A DNA stretch of 64,000 nucleotides from JABDGC01 sp964449835. GTDB taxonomy: Bacteria > Pseudomonadota > Gammaproteobacteria > DSM-16500. Position numbers and translations under genes: made by a program. Positions within the stretch are counted from its first letter, which is position 1, and each line of letters opens with the position of its first letter. The DNA is taken from contig CAYVBZ010000002.1 in NCBI GenBank assembly GCA_964449835.1, positions 1 through 64,000 of the forward strand, read 5' to 3'. Under the pieces are notes generated by a model. It saw only the letters and a program-made list of their open reading frames with translations, had not been told where the DNA came from and did no database searches. Below, one piece after another: positions 58,309 through 64,000 of the stretch.

Positions 58309-58905
58309 TTACCGTAGAGAGGCGTTTTGTGCTGGAAAAGACTCTGGAAGATAGTGAGCAGTCCGCAGATAATCCGCTGTGTCCCAAACAACCTGCCCAT
58401 TCGGATAAATACGCAGCGTTTGCCCCTTTTGCTGGGCTTTTTTGTAAGACTGCTCTTTAATCCGCGCAATTAGCACCTTGATACTTTTAAGCTGATGAAA
58501 ATGACTTTCAGGAATACTATCGCGCAATTGGATTAAGTTCATCAGCGGCGTCTTCCCGCGGTTATTTGCCCGCAATGGGTCAGCAGCATGCGCAAGGAGG
58601 GTATCGATCACTGCTAGCTTTTTTTGCAGAGAACGCGTTGGCGCTTGAACGAGGAGGTTAAATGGCGTATTCCCATCCGCATCGAGAGGATCGACGCTGG
58701 CGTTTTTCTTAAGCAAATAACTGACTATTTCATTGTTTTCACAAGAGGCGCCCCAATGAAGCGATGTTTTGAGGCTTTCAGGACCGGCTTCGTTAACATT
58801 AGCCCCGCGAACTTTAGTTAGCCTTTTTACTTCTTGAAAATTTCCTTCACTTGCCGCTTGACGCAAAGGCTGCATTCCAGCAACCAAATAAGGCAAATTT
58901 CTCAT
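58309..58905 (-). CDS. Ankyrin-repeat protein
   Basis: A 198-residue protein with ankyrin repeats in its first two thirds: QPLRQAASEGNFQEVKRLTK, then LHWGASCENNEIVSYLLKKNA, then DGNTPFNLLVQA and RGKTPLMNLIQL. The C-terminal 50 residues are basic and unrelated. Ankyrin repeats mediate protein binding and are common in effectors of host-associated gammaproteobacteria; whether this one is exported is unknown. I start it at the ATG at 58905 (GGGAG upstream), because a good promoter overlaps the longer TTG-initiated reading. It sits alone between metK and the divergent Mth938-like gene. Confidence 0.82.
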   Translation of the reverse strand: MRNLPYLVAGMQPLRQAASEGNFQEVKRLTKVRGANVNEAGPESLKTSLHWGASCENNEIVSYLLKKNASVDPLDADGNTPFNLLVQAPTRSLQKKLAVIDTLLAHAADPLRANNRGKTPLMNLIQLRDSIPESHFHQLKSIKVLIARIKEQSYKKAQQKGQTLRIYPNGQVVWDTADYLRTAHYLPESFPAQNASLR

Positions 58906-58945
58906 CCTTGTCTCCCGATCGTTGTCTTTCAACTCTCGGATAGGT

Positions 58946-58974
58946 AGTATATAAAAAAAATTGACTTCTGCCAA
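58946..58974 (-). promoter_or_regulatory. Sigma-70-type promoter of the ankyrin gene
   Basis: On the minus strand, TTGGCA (58974-58969) and TATACT (58951-58946) are separated by exactly 17 bases, each matching the consensus at five of six positions. The spacer contains a run of eight T. Transcription would begin near 58939, 34 bases before the ATG at 58905. Confidence 0.6.
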
Positions 58975-58998
58975 GGCTTAGAATTTAACAAAAAACTC

Positions 58999-59373
58999 AT
59001 GACCTCATTTTCTTTAGATAACAACCAAGCCCACTACCAAATTCGCGCCTTCCGGCCTGGACAAATTCAAGTGAACGATCGTCTTTTGAATACTAGCTTG
59101 ATTATTGCTGCGCAGCATTTAATTGAGAACTGGACGCCGACGACGGCTGCTGAGATCACAGCGGAAAGCTTGGCCCAGGCTGCGGCGCTGCGGCCGGATA
59201 TTTTGCTGATCGGGACGGGAACAACGCAGCAGCTCCTTCCACTGGAAATTTATGGAGAGCTGCTGAATCAAGGGATTGGCGTAGAAGTGATGGATACTTC
59301 AGCCGCTTGCAGGACTTACAATGCGCTGACTTCAGAAAACCGGAATGTGGTGGCGGCTTTGGTGCTTATTTGA
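58999..59373 (+). CDS. Mth938-like domain protein (DUF498/NDUFAF3 type)
   Basis: A 124-residue protein of the Mth938/DUF498 family. The beta-rich N-terminus (YQIRAFRPGQIQVND) is followed by DILLIGTGTTQQLL and VEVMDTSAACRTYNALTSENR, with the typical PE/LIGTG and T..A.RTYN..... E.R.V.AAL pattern at the end. The human relative NDUFAF3 assists respiratory complex I assembly; the bacterial function is not established. Length is normal. It is convergent with the CorB-type gene, 13 bp apart. Confidence 0.88.
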   Translation: MTSFSLDNNQAHYQIRAFRPGQIQVNDRLLNTSLIIAAQHLIENWTPTTAAEITAESLAQAAALRPDILLIGTGTTQQLLPLEIYGELLNQGIGVEVMDTSAACRTYNALTSENRNVVAALVLI

Positions 59374-59386
59374 ATCCCCTTACTGC

Positions 59387-60667
59387 TTATTGCACAACCT
59401 CTTTCGCCCCCAAACAAGGAAAAATCCTCGCAACCTTCACCCGGTTCGCTCTCACCTCAATAATCTCAATCGGATATTTAGCAATCAAAAGCCCCGTGCC
59501 CGTCCGCGGCAGGGCCTCAAGATGTTCCGTGATCAAACCATTAATCGTGCGTGGACCTTTGACCGGTAACTCCCAATGCACCAGGCGATTAAACTCACGC
59601 ACCGGCACCATCCCATCCACCAGATAACTCCCGTCTGCTTGAATTTGGACCATCTTATGCAGGTCCGTAATACCCATCGTAAACTCACCCACAATTTCTT
59701 CTAAAATATCCTCAACGGTAATAGACCCCAAAATTTCACCGTATTCATCCACCACAAAAGCGACCTGTTCCCGTTTTTCTTGAAAACTATGCAACTGGAT
59801 ATTCAGCGGCGTTTGCTCCGGAATAAAATAAGGTTCTCGACGCAACGTCAGCAAATCGTCTAGCGTCAGCTCTTTCCGCCTTAATAAAAAGGCCGCCACG
59901 TCTCGCAGATACAAAACGCCGGTCAATTGATTCAGACTCTCTCGGTAAACTGGAATCCAGTCCTGCTGTAATTTTGCGAGCCGCGAAAGGATTTCCCCCC
60001 AGGGCTGCGCCAAGTCCAAACCTTGGGTATAACGACGCGATACCATCACATCGTTCACCGTCAATTTATTCAAATCCAGAATACCCAAGAGCATGGACTG
60101 ATAGCGGCCCGGGATTTTTCCTGTGGTCTCATAGACGACAGTACGCAGCTCTTCATGAGACAAGGCTTCTGACATCGAATGCTTTATTTTCACACCAAAC
60201 AACCTTAACAGACCGTTTGACATGACATTCACTAACCAAATCAAGGGATAAAAAAGTTGCCGCAAAATATAAATAGGAAAAACAATAATCCGGGCCACAT
60301 GCTCCGGATAAAGCGCCGCCAAAGTCTTTGGGGCTGCCTCACTAAAGACTAAAATAACCAAGGTCAGCAAGAGCGTCGTCAAGAGCACACTATTTTCGCC
60401 CCACAAGTAAACACTGATGATGGTCATAATGGCTGAGCCCGAGACTGAGGCCAGGGTATTTCCAACCAGCACCACCCCCAGCAGACGGTCTGGACGCTTC
60501 AGCAAATTCAATATCAGCAAAGCAGAGCGTTTCTTAAGGCGCGCTTGATGGCGCATGCGGTAACGGTTGATCGCCATCATGGCCGTTTCGGCGGCGGAGA
60601 AAAAACCTGAAATGATAATTAAAAAAACCAGGACCGCAATTAAAATGACGAGCTTCGTATCACTCAA
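59387..60667 (-). CDS. CorB/HlyC-CorC-type membrane protein (DUF21, CBS pair, CorC domain)
   Basis: A 426-residue protein. Residues 1-180 form a DUF21 membrane domain (FLIIISGFFSAAETAMMAINRYRM...). A CBS pair spans about 200-320 (VNDVMVSRR, WIPVYRESLNQLTGVLYLRD, VAFVVDEYGEILGSITVEDILEEIVGE). A CorC/HlyC domain occupies the C-terminus (YLVDGMVPVREFNRLV). This family takes part in magnesium or other divalent cation homeostasis. The start is TTG with a GGAGG ribosome site 9 bases upstream; no in-frame ATG fits better. In many gammaproteobacteria a corB-like gene (yfjD) lies near ffh, as here. Confidence 0.9.
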   Translation of the reverse strand: MSDTKLVILIAVLVFLIIISGFFSAAETAMMAINRYRMRHQARLKKRSALLILNLLKRPDRLLGVVLVGNTLASVSGSAIMTIISVYLWGENSVLLTTLLLTLVILVFSEAAPKTLAALYPEHVARIIVFPIYILRQLFYPLIWLVNVMSNGLLRLFGVKIKHSMSEALSHEELRTVVYETTGKIPGRYQSMLLGILDLNKLTVNDVMVSRRYTQGLDLAQPWGEILSRLAKLQQDWIPVYRESLNQLTGVLYLRDVAAFLLRRKELTLDDLLTLRREPYFIPEQTPLNIQLHSFQEKREQVAFVVDEYGEILGSITVEDILEEIVGEFTMGITDLHKMVQIQADGSYLVDGMVPVREFNRLVHWELPVKGPRTINGLITEHLEALPRTGTGLLIAKYPIEIIEVRANRVKVARIFPCLGAKEVVQ

Positions 60668-60771
60668 ATCAAGTCTCCTCCATATTCAATTTATCTTTCC
60701 CAAAAATACAGGCATAATCCGCGCACTTTATGAGTTTATAAACACTATAATTCAATTAGGGAGACAAGAGA

Positions 60772-62256
60772 ATGCCCAGAAATCCCCAGACAAGAGTGGA
60801 TGCGGCATTGCCCCAAGAACCGGCGGCCCCTCGAGACAATGCTTCGCACCCCAGGGCGAACGGTTTTGAATCCCGTCCCCTGCTCTCACGCGGTCAAATT
60901 TTAACCTCATGGGGCCTGACCGTATTCGTCGCCGGTTACTCCGCCTTTGCCGATGTCATGGAAAGCATCTTTACCTTGAACCCGCTCCGTTCTGAATATG
61001 AACTAGAAGAGGTCGTTTCCGAAAAAGCCTGGCTTAGTTATGCCGTCGCCCTCGCAGGCATCTATGGCCTGGCCACCCTGTTCTGTGAAGGAAAAGGCGT
61101 TTATGATTCAATCACTGCTTATTTCCAAAATCAGAATGAAAGAAAAGGGCCGAGCAATGAGGAAGAGCTTCAGGAGGTGATCGAAGTCGAGCCAAGAGAG
61201 CTTGAACAACCCCCGCTGCCCGCCCAAACCTGCTCAAAAAAACTGGGTGCCGGCGCGCTTTGGTTCTTTCCCCGCGCCCTGGCCGTCATCAGCTCCGCTG
61301 TAGGCTCTTCTGAAACCACTATGGGCTTAGTCAAGGAAAACGCTTCCTTACCCAAAGTCATCGCCGTTTCCGTGCTCAGTTTTTCAGGCTCAGTTGCCTT
61401 CTATGGCCCTATTACGGTTGATGCGGTGAATGAGCTAGTCTATGGCGCAAAACCCTTTCCGCCTATGGAAAACTCTCACTCGCGCCTTTTGTCTCAAATT
61501 GTGGGCTATCCGGTCGCTTTTTTTAGCGCGATTCAAGATACCTTGGAATGCGGCGCCAGCCTTTTTCAGAATTTTGGCGTCACCGGCTTGGCACAACGCT
61601 GGGGCCTCGTTGGGATTAGCTCGCTTGCCGGAATCAGCGGTCTCTGTCTCGATGGGAAAATGGGCGTGGAAATTCTGGACCATTTTTTTGTCCATCTTGA
61701 AAAAAATTATGCCTGGCTGCCGAAAACGCTGCTCTTGAAGCAATGCCCTACCCAGGGCCAGCTCATTCAGCTCGCCTATGAAACAAATACCACTGCCCTC
61801 GCCGCTTATGCTGCCAGTTATATCGCTTTTGCCGACAAACAATTAGTTATTTCGCTTAGCGAGCTCATTTTAAATATTTTGCACCTGAATGTTCCGGGGC
61901 TGCCGCTCATTTTAGGTTGGTGTGTCGCATTGCGTGATTTTGTCATTCAAACTAAAACGCTGCATATGTTAGAAGACCTGCTTTTAAATGCTGGCTATCG
62001 CAGTGGAAAATATCTATGGCAACGCTGCGCTGCAGAAGCTTCGGCCTCCCAGCTTGAAGAGCTTGAGCTTCACTCATTAGACGCGTCAGAGGGAGAAGAA
62101 GATGATGATGACGAAGAAACAGGTCTTTTATCTAGAAAGCCGGTCAGGCAGCCCCCTCAATCCTGTTTTTCTCGTTTTTTTCAAGGTTTTCAAAAGGCGC
62201 CGGCAAGCTCTTATGAGGTCGAACCACAGAGCGCACTAAGTTGCACTATACTTTAA
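60772..62256 (+). CDS. Unrecognised multi-helix membrane protein
   Basis: A 494-residue protein with about seven hydrophobic segments, for example ILTSWGLTVFVAGYSAF near residue 43, ALAVISSAVGSSETTMG near 165, and VGISSLAGISGLCL. A Glu-rich linker near 125-145 and an acidic stretch EGEEDDDDEETG near 445 are followed by a basic C-terminal tail. I recognise no family. Residues 19-31 are encoded by a copy of a palindromic repeat, an in-frame insertion near the N-terminus. A TATAAT at 60746-60751 and a GGGAG ribosome site precede the ATG. It occupies the place of ypjD between corB and ffh. Confidence 0.75.
   Translation: MPRNPQTRVDAALPQEPAAPRDNASHPRANGFESRPLLSRGQILTSWGLTVFVAGYSAFADVMESIFTLNPLRSEYELEEVVSEKAWLSYAVALAGIYGLATLFCEGKGVYDSITAYFQNQNERKGPSNEEELQEVIEVEPRELEQPPLPAQTCSKKLGAGALWFFPRALAVISSAVGSSETTMGLVKENASLPKVIAVSVLSFSGSVAFYGPITVDAVNELVYGAKPFPPMENSHSRLLSQIVGYPVAFFSAIQDTLECGASLFQNFGVTGLAQRWGLVGISSLAGISGLCLDGKMGVEILDHFFVHLEKNYAWLPKTLLLKQCPTQGQLIQLAYETNTTALAAYAASYIAFADKQLVISLSELILNILHLNVPGLPLILGWCVALRDFVIQTKTLHMLEDLLLNAGYRSGKYLWQRCAAEASASQLEELELHSLDASEGEEDDDDEETGLLSRKPVRQPPQSCFSRFFQGFQKAPASSYEVEPQSALSCTIL
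60827..60863 (+). repeat. Palindromic repeat inserted in frame in a coding sequence
   Basis: CCCTCGAGACAATGCTTCGC and the following CACCCCAGGGCGAACGG share the order and wording of the intergenic element at 56933-56969 (GAGAC..TGCTTCGCACC...CAGGGCGAA). The copy lies within the 5' part of the membrane protein gene and keeps its frame, encoding about 13 residues. Confidence 0.65.
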
Positions 62257-62310
62257 AAGCCTGACTTAGGTATACTCCTTGCGACAATTTTAACAATGAA
62301 TGGTTCAACG

Positions 62311-63672
62311 ATGTTTACAAATCTCTCAGAACGATTAAATCGTGTTATCAAGAACTTAAGCGGTCAAGGACGTCTGACCGAAGAAAATATTAAAGACACC
62401 CTGCGCGACATTCGCATGGCCTTGCTTGAGGCCGATGTCGCCCTGCCTGTTGTCAAAGAGTTAGTCGATCACCTTCAAGAAAAAGCCTTGGGCAGCGAAG
62501 TCGCAGGCAGCCTGACGCCTGGGCAGGCTTTCATTAAGTTAGTCAATGATGAGCTTGTCGCTTTGATGGGCGAAGCCTATGCTGAACTGAATCTACAGAC
62601 TGAACCGCCTGCTGTCTTTCTTATGGCGGGCTTACAAGGCTCGGGTAAAACCACGACCGTGGCCAAGCTCGCCCGTTGGTTAAAGCAGAATCAAAAAAAA
62701 TCTGTTTTAGTGACGAGCACCGATATCTACCGCCCCGCAGCCATCGAGCAGTTGAAAACCCTGGCTGCGACTGTCGAAGCAGAGTTCTATCCCAGTGACC
62801 CGTCTCAAGATCCACTGACCATCGCCCGTAACGCCATCCAAACCGCCAAAGCCAAGGTGCTGGATGTCGTCATCATTGATACCGCGGGGCGCCTGCACAT
62901 TGACCAAGAAATGATGAATGAAATCAAAGGTCTCCATGCTGGAATTCAACCCATTGAAACCTTGTTCGTCGTCGACAGCATGACCGGACAAGACGCCGCC
63001 AATACCGCCAAGGCCTTCAATGAAGCCTTGCCCCTGACCGGCGTAATTCTCACCAAAACCGACGGCGACGCCCGTGGCGGCGCAGCGCTTTCAATCCGCT
63101 ATCTCACCGGAAAACCCATTAAGTTTATGGGCGTGGGTGAGAAAATTGATAATCTTGAACCCTTTCACCCAGAGCGGGTCGCCTCCCGCATCTTGGGAAT
63201 GGGTGACATTGTCAGCCTCGTTGAGGAAGTTGGACAAAAACTGGATCGTGAAAAGGCAGAGAAACTTGCCAAAAAGATCAAAAAAGGAAAAGCTTTTGAT
63301 CTGGAGGATTTCCGCGACCAACTGCGGGAAATCGCAAAAATGGGCGGCATGATGGGGATTATGAGTAAATTACCCGGCATGGGCCAAATTCCGCCCGCGC
63401 TGAAAAATCAATTTGATGACAAAATTACTAAGCGTTATGTGGCAATCATTGACTCCATGACACCAAAAGAGCGCCGGTTTCCGGACAATATAAAAGGGTC
63501 GCATAAGCGGCGGATTGCTGGAGGGTCGGGGACTGAGATCCAGACGATTAATCAGCTGTTAAAGCAGTTTTTGATGATGCAGAAGATGATGAAAAAAGCC
63601 TCTAAGGGTGGGCTTTTTAAGATGATGCGGGGGATGCAGGGGAAATTGCCGCCGGGGGTTTTGCCTTGGTAG
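62311..63672 (+). CDS. ffh: Signal recognition particle protein Ffh
   Basis: A 453-residue SRP GTPase. The N domain begins MFTNLSERLNRVIKNL and contains RLTEENIKDTLRDIRMALLE. The G domain has LQGSGKTTTVAKLA (P-loop), DTAGRLHID, TKTDGDARGGAAL and GVGEKIDNLEPF. The Met-rich M domain has GGMMGIMSKLPGMGQ and RRIAGGSGTEIQTINQLLKQF. Ffh with 4.5S RNA targets nascent membrane proteins to the translocon. I choose the ATG at 62311, which gives the canonical N-terminus; an in-frame ATG five codons earlier (62296) is possible. rpsP follows 272 bp downstream. Confidence 0.96.
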   Translation: MFTNLSERLNRVIKNLSGQGRLTEENIKDTLRDIRMALLEADVALPVVKELVDHLQEKALGSEVAGSLTPGQAFIKLVNDELVALMGEAYAELNLQTEPPAVFLMAGLQGSGKTTTVAKLARWLKQNQKKSVLVTSTDIYRPAAIEQLKTLAATVEAEFYPSDPSQDPLTIARNAIQTAKAKVLDVVIIDTAGRLHIDQEMMNEIKGLHAGIQPIETLFVVDSMTGQDAANTAKAFNEALPLTGVILTKTDGDARGGAALSIRYLTGKPIKFMGVGEKIDNLEPFHPERVASRILGMGDIVSLVEEVGQKLDREKAEKLAKKIKKGKAFDLEDFRDQLREIAKMGGMMGIMSKLPGMGQIPPALKNQFDDKITKRYVAIIDSMTPKERRFPDNIKGSHKRRIAGGSGTEIQTINQLLKQFLMMQKMMKKASKGGLFKMMRGMQGKLPPGVLPW

Positions 63673-63699
63673 GTTCGTTAAAGGCCAACAATTACTTGG

Positions 63700-63834
63700 G
63701 GCTGTTGACAATTCATTGTGTCATTCTGAGCAAAGCGAAGAATCTTCAGCGTTTTTGTAGAAAGATCCTTCGCTGCGCTCAGGATGACAAATCAATTATT
63801 AATCAATGCATTACATCTTAATTGTCAACAGTCC
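63700..63834. repeat. Nested inverted repeat (MITE-like) between ffh and rpsP
   Basis: An outer pair, GGCTGTTGACAATT (63700-63713) and AATTGTCAACAGTC (63820-63833), encloses an inner pair. That inner pair runs from 63719-63746 (TGTCATTCTGAGCAAAGCGA...) to its near-complement at 63762-63789 (...CGCTGCGCTCAGGATGACA). The whole forms a long cruciform. It contains no gene and has no obvious target duplication; it may also end ffh transcription. Confidence 0.75.
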
Positions 63835-63944
63835 TTTATTAGTCTGGTTCCCCCATCAAGGAAACATTGCTTTGACAAACCCTAAAATTTTCACGTATAA
63901 TTCCCAGCCTTTAAATGATCCTTTATACAGGAAAAAAACAGAAT

Positions 63945-64000
63945 ATGGTCGTCATACGTTTAGCTCGGGGCGGTGCGAAAAAACGCCCGTTTTATCATAT
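63945..64000 (+). CDS. rpsP: 30S ribosomal protein S16 (start only)
   Basis: The last 56 bases encode MVVIRLARGGAKKRPFYH, the highly conserved S16 N-terminus, and run off the window. A purine-rich ACAGGAAAAAAACAG stretch just upstream contains the ribosome site. S16 is an early assembly protein of the small subunit. Its place after ffh is the standard gammaproteobacterial order ffh-rpsP-rimM-trmD-rplS. Confidence 0.95.
   Translation, partial: MVVIRLARGGAKKRPFYH

Noticed and set aside
1..64000. CRISPR array, prophage genes, rRNA genes or Wzx/Wzy/ABC export genes
   Set aside because: I looked for regularly spaced direct repeats, phage structural genes, rRNA signatures and O-antigen export proteins and saw none. 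Repeats present are isolated palindromes or insertion scars.

Overview
The window looks like a chromosomal segment of a gammaproteobacterium, possibly a Legionellales or Coxiella-like lineage. The taxonomic clues are the corB-type gene next to ffh and rpsP, a WbuC-type cupin, a B12-dependent MetH, an ankyrin protein, and a locus rich in heptose and C-methyl-sugar genes. Taxonomy is an inference; no rRNA is present. Base composition is ordinary (GC in the mid-40s by eye), with local foreign-looking patches and one 10-N assembly gap at 4285-4294.

Layout. (1) 1-1260: the end of an unrecognised gene, then a PIN toxin/AbrB antitoxin pair with a 24-bp palindromic operator. (2) 1296-53 kb is dominated by surface-polysaccharide (O-antigen or capsule-like) genes. 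The + strand block 4.6-15.9 kb holds GtrA, an epimerase, an unusual nucleotide-sugar dehydrogenase, an SDR, a Gfo/Idh oxidoreductase, a complete GDP-D-glycero-alpha-D-manno-heptose pathway (GmhA-like, HddA, GmhB, HddC), a transaldolase that can make sedoheptulose 7-phosphate, a methyltransferase-glycosyltransferase fusion and a GT-C-like membrane protein. (3) 15.8-37.5 kb is a mosaic of paralogues and wreckage: TIGR04372 glycosyltransferase-like proteins, MBOAT/SGNH acylation genes, acyltransferase-3 proteins, Zn-finger C-methyltransferases, a radical SAM-TPR protein, two aminotransferases that have lost their cores, a GT2 fragment cut by an IS605-type remnant, a tRNA 3' fragment beside an AT-rich secreted esterase, and an MBOAT fragment. 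(4) 37.9-50 kb, minus strand: alcohol dehydrogenase, AAA ATPase, methyltransferase, kinase, HAD phosphatase, split transketolase, sugar dehydratase/epimerase, two phosphoheptose-isomerase-like proteins, a nucleotidyltransferase and an HldE-like protein with its domains in reversed order.

(5) 50-58.2 kb, same strand: LhgO-like oxidase, adenosine kinase, metF, metH, metK, i.e. methyl-cycle supply next to a locus with at least six SAM methyltransferases. (6) 58.3-64 kb: ankyrin protein, Mth938-like protein, CorB-type membrane protein, an unrecognised membrane protein, ffh and the start of rpsP.

Working model (inference): transaldolase and transketolase feed sedoheptulose 7-phosphate into one or two heptose-nucleotide pathways. 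The sugars are then oxidised, epimerised, C-methylated and acylated, and polymerised by TIGR04372, GT2 and GT-C proteins. No Wzx flippase, Wzy polymerase or Wzm/Wzt transporter is visible, so assembly and export genes must lie elsewhere. The locus shows repeated duplication, deletion and mobile-element scars, as expected of a surface antigen under changing selection. Small palindromic elements have also entered coding sequences.
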